A stretch of 64,000 nucleotides of DNA from JBNJGB01 sp051747385 (GTDB lineage Bacteria; Myxococcota_A; UBA9042; PHBI01; JACKFB01): positions 62,001 to 126,000 of the forward strand of contig JBNJGB010000008.1 in assembly GCA_051747385.1 (NCBI GenBank), read 5' to 3'. Below the pieces are notes generated by a model. It searched no databases. It had not been told where the DNA came from and saw only the letters and a program-made list of their open reading frames with translations. Below are positions 41,855 through 50,932 of this stretch, in pieces. Each line of letters opens with the position of its first letter. Position 1 is the first letter of the stretch. The position numbers were made by a program, and so were the translations under genes.

Positions 41855-43017
41855 CCGAGGTCGTCTACCTGGACCACCACGCGACCACGCCCTGCGACCC
41901 GCGCGTCGTGGAGGCCATGATCCCGTGGTTCGGCGAGCACTTCGGGAACGCCGCCAGCGTCCAGCATCCGACGGGCCAGGAGGCCCACCGAGCGGTGGAG
42001 CGCGCCCGGCAGCAGGTGGCCGCCCTGGTCGGCGCCTCGCCCCGCGAGATCGTCTTCACTTCCGGAGCCACGGAGTCCCTCAACCTCGCGCTGAAGGGCC
42101 TCGTCGAGGCCGCCCCGATCGGGCGCGATCACCTGGTCGTCTCGGCCATCGAGCACAAGGCGGTCCTGGACACCTGCGCCGCGCTGGAGCGCCGCGGCGC
42201 GACCGTCACCATCCTGCCGGTGGACGAGGGCGGGTTCGTCGATCCCGAGGCCGTGCGGGACGCGGTCGACGCGCGGACCGTGGCCGTGGCCGTCATGGCC
42301 GCCAACAACGAGATCGGGACCGTCCAGCCCCTCGACGCCGTCGCCGCGGTCTGTCGCGAGACCGGAGCACACCTCCTGACCGACGCGGCCCAGGCCGCGG
42401 GGAAGATCCCTCTGGACGTGCGGGCGACGGACCTGGACCTGGCCGCCCTGAGCGCCCACAAGATGTACGGGCCCAAGGGCGTCGGCGCCCTGTTCGTGCG
42501 CTCGCGTCCGCGGGTGCGCCTGGCGCCGCAGATGCACGGGGGCGGACACGAGCGCGGCCTGCGCTCCGGGACCCTGAACGTGCCCGGGCTGGTGGGCTTC
42601 GGCGAGGCCTGCGACCTGGCCCGGAAGCGCATGGGCGACGACGCGGAGCGGATGGCGCGACTCCGGGACCGGATGCTGGACCGCCTCCGGGAGGCCCTGC
42701 CCGGAGTCCACCTGAACGGGGCGCTCACCGGACGCCTGCCCCACAACCTCAACGTCGCGTTCGAGGGGGTCGAGGGCGACGCCCTTGTCCGCTCGCTCCC
42801 GGACGTCGCCCTGTCGTCGGGCAGCGCCTGCACCACGGCGACCGTGGAGCCCAGCTACGTCCTGAAGGCCCTGGGGCTGCCGGACTGGCGCGTACACGCG
42901 TCGGCGAGGATCGGTCTGGGCCGCGGGAACACGGCCGAGGACGTGGAGCGGGCCACCGAGCGCATCATCGAGGCCGTCCGCCGGCACCGCGCCGAGCGGG
43001 GCTGGTCGCCAGGATAA
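41851..43017 (+). CDS. Cysteine desulfurase (IscS/NifS family)
   Basis: 388 residues. PLP-dependent release of sulfur from cysteine for Fe-S assembly. Visible: YLDHHATTPCDPRVVEAM at the start, ATESLNLALKG, the PLP-stacking His in VVSAIEHKAVL, the Schiff-base Lys in SAHKMYGPKGVGALF (about 205) and the active-site Cys in LSSGSACTT (about residue 329). The start is GTG 41851, four bases overlapping the Rrf2 stop. A separate IscU/SufU scaffold gene is not next to it, so scaffold genes are presumably elsewhere. Confidence 0.93.
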   Translation: MTEVVYLDHHATTPCDPRVVEAMIPWFGEHFGNAASVQHPTGQEAHRAVERARQQVAALVGASPREIVFTSGATESLNLALKGLVEAAPIGRDHLVVSAIEHKAVLDTCAALERRGATVTILPVDEGGFVDPEAVRDAVDARTVAVAVMAANNEIGTVQPLDAVAAVCRETGAHLLTDAAQAAGKIPLDVRATDLDLAALSAHKMYGPKGVGALFVRSRPRVRLAPQMHGGGHERGLRSGTLNVPGLVGFGEACDLARKRMGDDAERMARLRDRMLDRLREALPGVHLNGALTGRLPHNLNVAFEGVEGDALVRSLPDVALSSGSACTTATVEPSYVLKALGLPDWRVHASARIGLGRGNTAEDVERATERIIEAVRRHRAERGWSPG

Positions 43018-43018
43018 G

Positions 43019-43750
43019 CTACTGCCCCGCGAAGAGGCGGCGAGCGAACTTCTCGTCGAGGCCCGCGCGCTCGATCTTCTCGGCGGTCGCCGGGATGTCG
43101 TACTCGAGGCGCACGTGCTCGAAGGCGCCGGCCTCGGTGTCGTAGACGCCGAAGCAGAGGCGGTTGTCCCGGTCGCGCGGCTGCCCGACGGAGCCCACGT
43201 TCACGATGAACTTGCGGCCCGCCTTGGGCTGGAGGCGCTTGCCCGTGACGTCCTTGGCCTTCTTTTCGTTCAGGACGAACTGGAACGTCAGGTGGCTGTG
43301 GCCGACGAAGCTCCAGGTGCGGAGCTTGTCGTACACCGCGGTGTGCGCCTGGGCGTCCCGCGCCTGGACCACGTAGTAGAAGCCCGACGGGCGGATGGGC
43401 GCGGCGTGGTACAGCCCGGCGTCCTCCAGCATGTGGGTGTACGGCAGGCCGTAGAGCCACCGGAAGTTGTCCGGCGTGAGCTGTCGGCGGGTCCAGAAGA
43501 TCGCGTCCCGGGCGGCCGGGTAGTAGTAGTCCGTGTCCATGACGCCCACGACCGCGGCGTCGTGGTTGCCCATGAGCGTGACCGCGCAGCGCTGCCGGAT
43601 GAGGTCGCAGCAGGGATTCGGGTCGGCGCCGTAGCCGACCACGTCGCCCAGGCAGTAGATGCGCTCGATCCCGTGCGCGTCGATCCAGGCGAGGGCCGTC
43701 TTCAGGGCCTCGACGTTGGAGTGCACGTCCGAGATGAGCGCGATCTTCAT
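43019..43750 (-). CDS. Metallophosphoesterase (YfcE/MJ0936-like)
   Basis: 243 residues with all calcineurin-type metal motifs: SDVHSN (8-13), GDVVGYGADPNPCC (about 35-48), GNHDAA (about 62) and GHSHLTF (about 149). It is presumably a cytoplasmic phosphodiesterase; the substrate is unknown. ATG at 43750 preceded by AGGAGATCC. It ends 1 bp from the cysteine desulfurase stop on the opposite strand, so the two converge with no room for a separate terminator. Confidence 0.85.
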   Translation of the reverse strand: MKIALISDVHSNVEALKTALAWIDAHGIERIYCLGDVVGYGADPNPCCDLIRQRCAVTLMGNHDAAVVGVMDTDYYYPAARDAIFWTRRQLTPDNFRWLYGLPYTHMLEDAGLYHAAPIRPSGFYYVVQARDAQAHTAVYDKLRTWSFVGHSHLTFQFVLNEKKAKDVTGKRLQPKAGRKFIVNVGSVGQPRDRDNRLCFGVYDTEAGAFEHVRLEYDIPATAEKIERAGLDEKFARRLFAGQ

Positions 43751-43853
43751 GGATCTCCTCCTGCGAGCCCCGAGTCTACGAGGGGGCGCCCACCTTGCCA
43801 AACCGCGCGCCGGTGACTACCCACGTCGGCTCACGCAGCAAGAGGAGGACACC

Positions 43854-44315
43854 ATGCTGGAGCCTGGAGATCGCGCACCCGACTTCGAGCTTCCCATCGA
43901 GGGCGGCGGGACCCTGTCGTCCAGGGACCTCGAGCACAAGCCGTACGTCGTCTACTTCTATCCGAAGGACAACACGCCCGGCTGCACGACCGAGGCCTGC
44001 GACTTCCGCGACAGCTGGGAGCGCATCACCGGGCACGGCGCCACGGTGGTGGGCGTGTCGAAGGACAGCGTACGCAGCCACGACAACTTCAAGGCGAAGC
44101 ACGATCTGCCGTTCCACCTCGTGTCCGACAAGGACCTGGAGCTTCACGAGGCCTACGGGGCGTGGGGCACCAAGAAGAACTTCGGGCGCGAGTACGAGGG
44201 CACGATCCGGTCCACGTTCCTGGTGGACGCGGACGGCCGCATCGCCCGCGTGTGGCCCAAGGTCAAGGTGAAGGGGCACGTGGACGAGGTCGTCGAGGCC
44301 ATCGAGGGACTCTAG
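43854..44315 (+). CDS. bcp: Thioredoxin-dependent peroxiredoxin (Bcp/PrxQ type)
   Basis: 153 residues. Peroxidatic Cys44 in the TPGCTTEAC motif, with Cys49 five residues later as the likely resolving Cys, the arrangement of the alpha2-type PrxQ/Bcp. FELPIEGGGTLSSRDLEHK and RSTFLVDADGRIARVW are also conserved. It reduces hydroperoxides with thioredoxin. ATG at 43854 after AGAGGAGGACACC. Confidence 0.95.
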   Translation: MLEPGDRAPDFELPIEGGGTLSSRDLEHKPYVVYFYPKDNTPGCTTEACDFRDSWERITGHGATVVGVSKDSVRSHDNFKAKHDLPFHLVSDKDLELHEAYGAWGTKKNFGREYEGTIRSTFLVDADGRIARVWPKVKVKGHVDEVVEAIEGL

Positions 44316-44403
44316 AGCACCGGACTCCCGGGAGAGGGCGCGGAGCCGCGTCAGCCAGACGCTGCCGCGCTCCGTCCCGCGCCCGCTGGGGAGGGCGGGC
44401 CGG

Positions 44404-46968
44404 TCATGGCGCCTCCTCCTCACACGCACACTCGACGTCGAGGGTGTACGGCCCGCCCGCGCCGGCGTTCGAGTCCACGACCAGGAGCGCCTCCTGCCCG
44501 ACCGCGAGCGGCTGGGTGATGGTGGTCGCCGTGTACGTGTCGCAGGAGGCGGTCGCGCAGGCGTCCTCGGGCGGGGCGTCGTCCCCCCGCAGCACGAACA
44601 GGATGTGCGCCGACGTCTCCTGCAGGTGAAAGGTGAACTGCCCGTCGCAGGGCGCGACGAACCGGTGGGCGCGCTCGGCTCCGCCGAAGGTCAGGCCGGT
44701 CAGGCATCCCCACACGTCCACGACGGCGGGCGTCCCCGGGAGGGACGTGTCGCCCTCGAGGAGGGTGCCGCAGGCCACGTCGTCGCCGGGAGGGCAGCAG
44801 CCGCGCGGGGTTCCGCGGCAGAGGCCGACGGCGTCGCAGGCGTCGCCGTCGGTGCACGGATCGCCGTCGTCGCACGCGCTGCCCGGAGCGGCCGGAGAGG
44901 CCACTCCGGTCGCCACGCAGGTGAGGCAGGGGGTCAGGGGCTGCCCCACGGACACACAGTCGCCGTCCGGCCCCGTGCAGAACCCGGGCAGGGGCGGGTG
45001 GACGCAGGCGCCCCCCTCGCAGCGATCGGCCGTGCACGCCAGGCCGTCGTCGTCGCAGGGCGCGCCCTCCAGCGCCGGGTCCGGGACCAGGCTGTTCGTG
45101 GCCTGGCAGACCATGCAGGGGGCGTCGGGCGGGTGCGTGCCGACGGGGATGCAGCCGTCCGCGGTCGCGCAGGTCCCCGGCTCCGGGAGGTGCACGCAGC
45201 CGCCCGCCTCGCACTGGTCCAGGGTGCAGTCGAGGCCGTCGTCGCAGAGCGTGGGCACCCCGGTGCAGGTGCCCTCCTCGCAGCGGTCGAGGGAGGTGCA
45301 GGGATCCCCGTCGTCGCAGGCGAGGCCCTCCGGCGCGGGCGGGAAGACGCAGCCGTCCTCCGGCGTGCAGAGGTCCCGGGTGCAGGGGTCGCCGTCGTCG
45401 CAGTGCACGGGCTCCCCGAGGCAGAAGCCGCCGTCGCAGAAGTCCTCGTGGGTGCAGGGATCCCCGTCGTCGCACGGACCGTCCTGGACCTCGTGGAAGC
45501 AGCCCGTGGCCGGGTCGCAGAGATCCGCCGTGCACGGATCCCCGTCGTCGCAGGGGCGGGTCTCGCCCTCGCAGGCCCCGGCCACGCACCGGTCGTCCAG
45601 GGTGCAGACGTCGCCGTCGTCGCAGGCCTCGCCGTCGGGGAGGTCTTCGTGGACGCAGCCCAGGTCGTCGTCGCAGGCGTCGGTCGTGCAGGGCTCGCCG
45701 TCGCTGCAGTCGACCGGCTCGCCGGCGCAGGTGGCGGTCGCGTCGCAGCGATCCCCCTCCGTGCACGGGGACCCGTCGTCGCAGGGCTCGCCCAGGTCCG
45801 CGACGGGCACGCAGCGGCCGCCGTTGCACGCGAGCGTGGTGCAGGCCGGCAGGGCACAGCCCGACGTCCGCAGGAGGCACGGCACGTCGTCGTCACAGCC
45901 CCCGACGGACGGCGGCTCGCCGAGGACCCGGCGGACATCCTCCGGCACGTCGGAGGTCACCGCCTCCGCGGCGGCGTCGTCCTCGCCGAGAGCTTCCACG
46001 CGCAGGGCGGACATCCGCGCGCGGACCTCGCCGGGCGCGTCGAAGACGTCCGCCACCTCGGCCGGCGAGGGATTCGCGCCGCGCAGGCAGCGTTCGAGCG
46101 CTCGCGCCTCCACGTGGGGGGCCAGGGCGGCGGAGAGCAGGCCTCCGCCCTCCGGGGTCGTTCGCGGTGCGTCGGGGTGGGCCGCGTCGGATGCGCGCCA
46201 CAGGATCAGCGGCGCCGTGGCGGACGCCCGCTCCTCCAGCCCGGCGGACCACGCCGCGTCGTTCACCCACACGCGGAGTCCCGCACCGGCGCACTCGGAC
46301 GCCAGCAGGTCCAGGAGGTGGTCGAAGCTCACCGCCTCGGGGCCCAGGAGGAGGGCTCCGTCGCCGGCCGGCGTGGCGCGGCCCGCCGTCACGAGGACCA
46401 CGGTATGCGCCGGCGCCACGTCGCCGCACAGGGACGCCAGCGTCGTCTCGACCGTCAGCCGGTCGGGCGCTTGGAGGTGGAAGCCGAAGACGCCGAGGGC
46501 CTCCAGCGCCGGTGTCCACGCCGCGGCGTCCTTCGGGGCGCCCGGATCCGCCCCGGTCACCAGCAGGGCCCGCACGCGGGAGGTCTTGGGCTCCGGCGGG
46601 GCGAAGGAGTGTCGGAGCCCCGTCTCCTCCGGCGCGGCGCCGGGCGGCGGGCCCCACGGCACGACCTCGCGGGTGATCCCGCAGGTGTCCGGGTCGCGCC
46701 GGAAGCGGAGCACGGGGTGCTCGCCGCGGGCGAGAGGGGCCGGGTCCACGAGCAGGGCCTCGCCGTCCTGGGCCGACGCGGGGGCCAGCACGAGGGGAGG
46801 CGGCCGATGTGGCTCGGCCTCCGGGAGCAGGCCCTCGGCCCGGAGGACGTCCTCCAGGTCGCCCTCGCAGGGCGCGTGACCCTCCTCCGCGCAGCCTGCG
46901 AGACAGACCGTCGCCATGAACAGAGCCCACGCGACGTGGCGGGCGAACCTTCGGGGGGTGGCGCACAC
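44404..46968 (-). CDS. Cys-rich lipoprotein with a degenerate caspase-like domain and CTDC repeats
   Basis: About 854 residues from GTG 46968 (a longer frame to 47154 is unlike a signal peptide). A lipoprotein signal ends at CLAGC (about residue 32). Residues about 110-300 have a caspase-like order: RALLVTGADPGAPKD, a VVLVTAGR strand where active enzymes carry GHG, VWVNDAAWSAG where they carry DACxSG, then GGGLLSAALAPH. Both catalytic residues are therefore absent. About nine Dictyostelium-type CTDC repeats (CDDGDPCTxDxCxxxxGC) follow from about 370 to 740. The last 110 residues resemble a bacterial pre-peptidase (PPC) beta domain (FVAPCDGQFTFHLQ). Probably outer-surface anchored. Start codon uncertain. 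Confidence 0.72.
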   Translation of the reverse strand: MCATPRRFARHVAWALFMATVCLAGCAEEGHAPCEGDLEDVLRAEGLLPEAEPHRPPPLVLAPASAQDGEALLVDPAPLARGEHPVLRFRRDPDTCGITREVVPWGPPPGAAPEETGLRHSFAPPEPKTSRVRALLVTGADPGAPKDAAAWTPALEALGVFGFHLQAPDRLTVETTLASLCGDVAPAHTVVLVTAGRATPAGDGALLLGPEAVSFDHLLDLLASECAGAGLRVWVNDAAWSAGLEERASATAPLILWRASDAAHPDAPRTTPEGGGLLSAALAPHVEARALERCLRGANPSPAEVADVFDAPGEVRARMSALRVEALGEDDAAAEAVTSDVPEDVRRVLGEPPSVGGCDDDVPCLLRTSGCALPACTTLACNGGRCVPVADLGEPCDDGSPCTEGDRCDATATCAGEPVDCSDGEPCTTDACDDDLGCVHEDLPDGEACDDGDVCTLDDRCVAGACEGETRPCDDGDPCTADLCDPATGCFHEVQDGPCDDGDPCTHEDFCDGGFCLGEPVHCDDGDPCTRDLCTPEDGCVFPPAPEGLACDDGDPCTSLDRCEEGTCTGVPTLCDDGLDCTLDQCEAGGCVHLPEPGTCATADGCIPVGTHPPDAPCMVCQATNSLVPDPALEGAPCDDDGLACTADRCEGGACVHPPLPGFCTGPDGDCVSVGQPLTPCLTCVATGVASPAAPGSACDDGDPCTDGDACDAVGLCRGTPRGCCPPGDDVACGTLLEGDTSLPGTPAVVDVWGCLTGLTFGGAERAHRFVAPCDGQFTFHLQETSAHILFVLRGDDAPPEDACATASCDTYTATTITQPLAVGQEALLVVDSNAGAGGPYTLDVECACEEEAP

Positions 46969-47051
46969 GGAGGCGAAGCATGGCCCGACGCCGGGGCGCG
47001 GAGCAAGCGCGGGTGGACGCCCGGGTGCACCCCTCCTACACTCCGCCCGCC

Positions 47052-47621
47052 ATGTACGCCCGCCCCGTCGCCGCCCTCCTCGTCGCCGCGCTGCTCGCCG
47101 GCACCGCCGCGTGCGAGCGACAGGGCGCCCGGGACGAGGAGGCGCCGCGCACACCGGCCCGGGTCCGGGTGACCGACCGCGCCGATCGCCTCGCCGTCGT
47201 GCTGCCCGGGCGCCTCGTCGTCCACCGCTTCGAGGACGCGGTCCAGGCGACGACGGCGGACGGCGCGTTCCGGCTGTATGTCCGACGGACGGGGCCCTCC
47301 AAGCTCCTGCAGCTGGCCGGACCGGGCAAGGACACGCTCATGGCGCGGGGGTGGGCCCGGACCGGCGAGCAGCACCTGGAGCGCGCCATCCACGTGGCGC
47401 TCCAGCGCGGCGGGACCGCGGCGGACCCGGAGGAGCGCCGCGAGGTCTGGTGGGTGTCGCGCCCGGGCGGCACCTTCGTGTGCGACGGCGTCGCGGCCCG
47501 GGGCGTCGAGGCCATGCTGGGGGAGACCCTCCTCGAGATCTGCCGTGGCGTGGAGCTTCGGGCGCCGCCCGACGCCGGGGAGGACGCCGACGCGGGCGCC
47601 GCCCAGCGGGACGGGGGCTGA
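47052..47621 (+). CDS. Small lipoprotein of unknown function
   Basis: 189 residues. Lipoprotein signal MYARPVAALLVAALLAGTAAC, lipobox Cys at residue 21 or so. The mature part (VRVTDRADRLAVVLPGRLVV, GAFRLYVRRTGPSKLL, EVWWVSRPGGTFVCDGVA) has no recognised domain. The ATG at 47052 is preferred over an in-frame ATG at 46980 because the signal peptide starts there. It is divergent from the CTDC lipoprotein gene and only 6 bp before the next envelope-protein gene, so it begins a probable four-gene unit ending with an ECF sigma factor and its partner. Confidence 0.65.
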   Translation: MYARPVAALLVAALLAGTAACERQGARDEEAPRTPARVRVTDRADRLAVVLPGRLVVHRFEDAVQATTADGAFRLYVRRTGPSKLLQLAGPGKDTLMARGWARTGEQHLERAIHVALQRGGTAADPEERREVWWVSRPGGTFVCDGVAARGVEAMLGETLLEICRGVELRAPPDAGEDADAGAAQRDGG

Positions 47622-47627
47622 GGCGTC

Positions 47628-48611
47628 ATGCCCCTGCTGCGCGGGCCGGCCGCGGGCCTGTTCCTCGTCCTGGCGGTCGTCGGAGACGTGCATGCCGGGG
47701 AGCCGACGGGGGCCACGTTGAAGTACCGGGTGGCCGGCGGGGTCCGAGGCTGCCCGGCCGCGGCGTCCCTGCGCGGCGAGGTGGCGGTGCGCTTGGGCTA
47801 CGACCCGTTCGTGGCCGGCGGGCATCCGGTCGTGCGGGTGGACATCTCCCGGTCGCGGCGGGGCCTCGTCGGGCGCGTGCGGCTCGAGCGGCGGGGCGGC
47901 GCCGTGCTCGGCGAGCGGACGGTCGGCGCCGCCGCGGGGCGCTGCGGAGAGCTGGTGAGAGCCCTGGCCCTGTCCGTGAGCCTGGTCCTGGACGCGGAGG
48001 CGGCCACGCGGCCGGGCGATCCTCGCAGGGAGGCCGACCTTCGCCCGGTCGGCCGACGCGGACGGCGCGACCCGGAGCCCCCAGCGCCGCCTCCTCCCGC
48101 GCCGGCCGAGCCGGATCGGCCGGGCCCTGCCGGCTGGCTGGGTCTCGGGGGCCTCGGGGCGCTGGGCGCGGCCCCCGACGTCACGGGAGGAGCCTGGGCC
48201 GCCGTGGGTCTCGGGTGGGAGCGGGCCACGCTGTCCGTGGAGATTCGGGCGGACGTGCCGTCGGGCACGGAGGCCGGCGGGGGCCGCGTCGAGGCGGGCG
48301 GGGTGGTCGCCACGGTGGCGCCGTGCCTCCGCTTCGGCCCGGCGCGGGCCTGCGCGCTCGCGGGCGGCGGCGTGCTGCTGGTCCACGGCGTCGGCCTCGA
48401 CGGGGAGCCGAGGCGCGCGACGCCCTTCGCCGCCGTGGGGCTTCGGGCCGGGGCGGTGTGGCGTTTCGCCGAACGATGGCGTCTGGACGCGCGGCTGGAT
48501 CTCCGGGCGCCCCTGGCGCGCACGTCCCTGCGGGTCGGCGGCGAGGTCGTCTGGCGCACGCCGGTCGTGGACGGGAGCCTGGGGCTGGGCGTCGGCTGGC
48601 GGTTTCGCTGA
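47628..48611 (+). CDS. Putative envelope protein with a C-terminal beta-barrel-like domain
   Basis: 327 residues. Signal peptide (GLFLVLAVVGDVHA). The N-terminal domain (about 28-125) has two Cys (RGCPAAASLRGEV; AAGRCGELVRAL), followed by a Pro/Arg linker. The last 170 residues are alternating strands (TGGAWAAVGLGWERATLSVE; RWRLDARLDLRAPLA; SLGLGVGWRF) that end in Phe-Arg, as in small outer-membrane barrels. Such proteins commonly sit next to ECF sigma genes in myxobacteria (recollection, not checked). Function unknown. Confidence 0.65.
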   Translation: MPLLRGPAAGLFLVLAVVGDVHAGEPTGATLKYRVAGGVRGCPAAASLRGEVAVRLGYDPFVAGGHPVVRVDISRSRRGLVGRVRLERRGGAVLGERTVGAAAGRCGELVRALALSVSLVLDAEAATRPGDPRREADLRPVGRRGRRDPEPPAPPPPAPAEPDRPGPAGWLGLGGLGALGAAPDVTGGAWAAVGLGWERATLSVEIRADVPSGTEAGGGRVEAGGVVATVAPCLRFGPARACALAGGGVLLVHGVGLDGEPRRATPFAAVGLRAGAVWRFAERWRLDARLDLRAPLARTSLRVGGEVVWRTPVVDGSLGLGVGWRFR

Positions 48612-48675
48612 GCGTCCGCGACCCTGGTCGGGACGATCCCGGTGACGGATCCTCGCGCCCCGGACCAATGGAAGG

Positions 48676-49215
48676 GTGGTGGCACGAGACGACGCACAGA
48701 CCGGCGACGAGGAGGCGTTCCGTGCGATCTACGCCGGGGAGTTCGAGTATGTCTGGCGTACCCTGCGGCGGCTCGGCGTGCGCGATCGGGACATGGAGGA
48801 CCTGGCCCACGACGTCTTCGTGGTGGTCTACCGGACCCTGGGGCGCTACGACCGGGAGCGGCCGGTGCGGCCATGGCTCTTCGGGATCGCCTTCCGGGTG
48901 GTGTCCGACTATCGGCGCCGGGCGCGCTTCTCACGGGAGATCCCCGTGGACCGGGACGACGCGGTCTCGGGCGCGCCGGCCCCGGACGAGGAGGTGGAGC
49001 GGAGGGACCGGCGCGCCCTCGTTCTCGCCGCCCTGGAGGAGCTGCCCATGCCGCAGCGGGCGGTCTTCGTCTCCCACGAGCTGGAGGGCCTCACGGTGCC
49101 CGAGATCGCCGCGGGCCTGTCGGTGCCCGAGAACACGTGCTACTCGCGCCTGCGGCTGGCGCGGCGCAAGTTCGCCGAGGCCGTCCGGCGCCTGCGCGAC
49201 GGACAGGGGGCCTGA
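48676..49215 (+). CDS. ECF-type RNA polymerase sigma factor
   Basis: 179 residues. Sigma region 2 spans about 10-80 (EFEYVWRTLRRLGVRDRDME; DLAHDVFVVVYRTLGRYD; RPWLFGIAFRVVSDYRRR), followed by an Asp/Glu linker. Sigma region 4 spans about 115-172 (LEELPMPQRAVFVSHELEGL; VPEIAAGLSVPENTCYSRLR). Start is GTG at 48676 (a second GTG follows at 48679). Its stop overlaps the next gene by one base (TGATG), so that membrane protein is a likely anti-sigma or regulator. No conserved promoter pair is recognisable upstream. Confidence 0.92.
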   Translation: MVARDDAQTGDEEAFRAIYAGEFEYVWRTLRRLGVRDRDMEDLAHDVFVVVYRTLGRYDRERPVRPWLFGIAFRVVSDYRRRARFSREIPVDRDDAVSGAPAPDEEVERRDRRALVLAALEELPMPQRAVFVSHELEGLTVPEIAAGLSVPENTCYSRLRLARRKFAEAVRRLRDGQGA

Positions 49216-50012
49216 TGGACGATAGGGACCAGGAACCGCTCGCCCCCGACCTGGCGGTGCTCCTCGACGCGGAGCGGCGGGCCCCCGGGGCGCCGGAGGG
49301 CGTACGAGAGCGCGTCCGCGCCAGGGTGGAGCGGACCGTCGGCGCAGGCGGCGGCGCAGCGGGTGGCGGGGGCACCACGGGGGGTGGGGGCGTGGCCCTG
49401 GCCGCGAAGGTCGCGGTCGCGGGAGTGCTCGTCGCAGGGGGCGTATGGCTGGCGCGCCCGGCGGAGGAGCGGACGCCCCGTCCCGCGGAGCCGGCGCGCG
49501 CCGTGTCGGGGGCCGCGGACGCGGTACGCGAGGCTGCGGGCCCCGGGCAGGAGCGCCGCGTCGAGGCCCCCGCTCCTCCCGCCTCGAAGGCGGCGGAGCC
49601 GACGGACGCGGGGCGGGTCGCGGGCCGGGTCCTGGGAGAGCGGACGATCCCGGCCCCCGTGGAGCCGACGCCGCGCAAGATCCGAGCCCGGTCCCGCCAG
49701 GAGGGCGCGCCGGCGGCCCGAACGCCCGAGCCGGCCCGGGACCTGGAGGCGGAGCGGCGGATCCTCGACCGGGCGCGCAGCGCGCGCAGCGGAGGGGAGC
49801 CCGAGGCGGCGCTGGCGGCCCTGCGCGAGCACCGAAGCCGGTTCCCGCGCGGCCTGCTGGCCGAGGAGAGGGAGGTGCTGCACCTCCGTGTGCTGGCGGA
49901 CCGGGGCCGCCCCGACGAGGTCCTGGAGCGCGGGCGGCGGTTCCTCGAGCGTCACCCGCGGAGCATCCACCGGTCCGCGGTCGAGGCGCTCATGGACGCG
50001 GCGGCGCGGTGA
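49215..50012 (+). CDS. Membrane protein with helical C-terminal repeats, probable partner of the ECF sigma factor
   Basis: 265 residues. The cytosolic N-terminal 50 (LAVLLDAERRAPGAPEGVRE; RVRARVERTV) is where an anti-sigma domain would sit, though no zinc-binding HxxxCxxC motif is present. A Gly-rich stretch and one membrane segment (VALAAKVAVAGVLVAGGVW) follow at about 60-78, then a Pro/Ala-rich periplasmic linker. The C terminus is TPR-like (ILDRARSARSGGEPEAALAA; EVLERGRRFLERHPRS). The one-base overlap with the sigma gene implies coupled expression. The assignment as anti-sigma is inference from context. Confidence 0.6.
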   Translation: MDDRDQEPLAPDLAVLLDAERRAPGAPEGVRERVRARVERTVGAGGGAAGGGGTTGGGGVALAAKVAVAGVLVAGGVWLARPAEERTPRPAEPARAVSGAADAVREAAGPGQERRVEAPAPPASKAAEPTDAGRVAGRVLGERTIPAPVEPTPRKIRARSRQEGAPAARTPEPARDLEAERRILDRARSARSGGEPEAALAALREHRSRFPRGLLAEEREVLHLRVLADRGRPDEVLERGRRFLERHPRSIHRSAVEALMDAAAR

Positions 50013-50150
50013 GGCCGGGGCGCGTGGCTGCGCTGCTGCTGCTGGCGGCGCCCCGAGAGGAGGGCGGCTCCCAGGAGCCTGTAGCGCATATGCTCCCGTC
50101 GCGAACCCCGGCCGCTTCCGCCCTCCGGCTCCCGAAGGTCGCCGGCTCTC

Positions 50151-50167
50151 CTGGCCCTTCGGGCCAG
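50151..50167 (-). terminator. Hairpin downstream of smpB
   Basis: A 7-bp perfect stem (CTGGCCC / GGGCCAG) with a 3-nt loop, about 90 bp beyond the smpB stop. Without a T tract it is only a candidate. The rest of 50013-50252 holds no gene that I can see. Confidence 0.35.
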
Positions 50168-50252
50168 CGCCCGCGCTGCCTACGGAACCGTCGAACGCCG
50201 ATCTGGACGAAATCGTCTCGGGCTCGCTCGGTCCGCAATACCCTGCAGGCTC

Positions 50253-50720
50253 CTACCGCTTCATCGCCCGGTCCATCTCGCGCTTCGCTTCGCGCGCCTT
50301 CAGGTCGTGGCGCTTGTCCACCTTGCGCTTGCCCTTCCCGAGGCCGATGAGGACCTTGATGATCCCCCGGGTCAGGTAGAACTTCAGCGGCACGGCCGTG
50401 TAGCCCTTGCTCTCCACCTGCGAGACGATCTTGTCCATCTCGCGGCGCTTCAGGAGCAGCTTCCGCGGGCGCGTGGGCTCGTGGTTCTGCTGGTGCGCCC
50501 AGGGATACTCCTGGACGTGGACGTTCACGAGCCACAGCTCGCCGTCGCGCACGTCCACGTAGCCGTCGGTGACGCTGACCCGGCCGTCGCGGATCGACTT
50601 CACCTCGCTGCCCCGGAGCGCCAGCCCGGCCTCGAAGGTCTCCTCGATGGCGTAGTCGTGCCGGGCCTTCCGGTTCGTCAGGATCGTGCGGTTGTTCTTG
50701 TCGCTCTGGCGCGATCCCAT
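50253..50720 (-). CDS. smpB: SsrA-binding protein SmpB
   Basis: 155 residues. Binds tmRNA and guides it to stalled ribosomes for trans-translation. Visible blocks: RKARHDYAIEETFEAGLAL; the GSEVKSIRDGRVSVTDGY segment; the motif RPRKLLLKRREMDKI and a C-terminal KRKVDKRHDLKAREAKREMD tail that folds in the decoding centre. ATG at 50720 (MGSRQSDKNNRTI) with GAGG about 11 nt upstream. The partner ssrA gene was not recognised in this window. Confidence 0.95.
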   Translation of the reverse strand: MGSRQSDKNNRTILTNRKARHDYAIEETFEAGLALRGSEVKSIRDGRVSVTDGYVDVRDGELWLVNVHVQEYPWAHQQNHEPTRPRKLLLKRREMDKIVSQVESKGYTAVPLKFYLTRGIIKVLIGLGKGKRKVDKRHDLKAREAKREMDRAMKR

Positions 50721-50932
50721 GGGGCTGCCTCGTGGCCGTGGGGCCACCCTGGCTATCACACGGCCGGGTGAGCGACCACCCGCGCCCGGGCCGGATGGCC
50801 TGATCAGGAGGGATTCCGGCGGGTTCCGGATGGGTCTCGGGGGCTGTCAGCGGGAGGGCGGCACGCAACATGCGGGACTCAAAGGGGGTTCGCGCGGACC
50901 CGACGCATTTCCGGTGGGTTGGAGGGGTGTGG

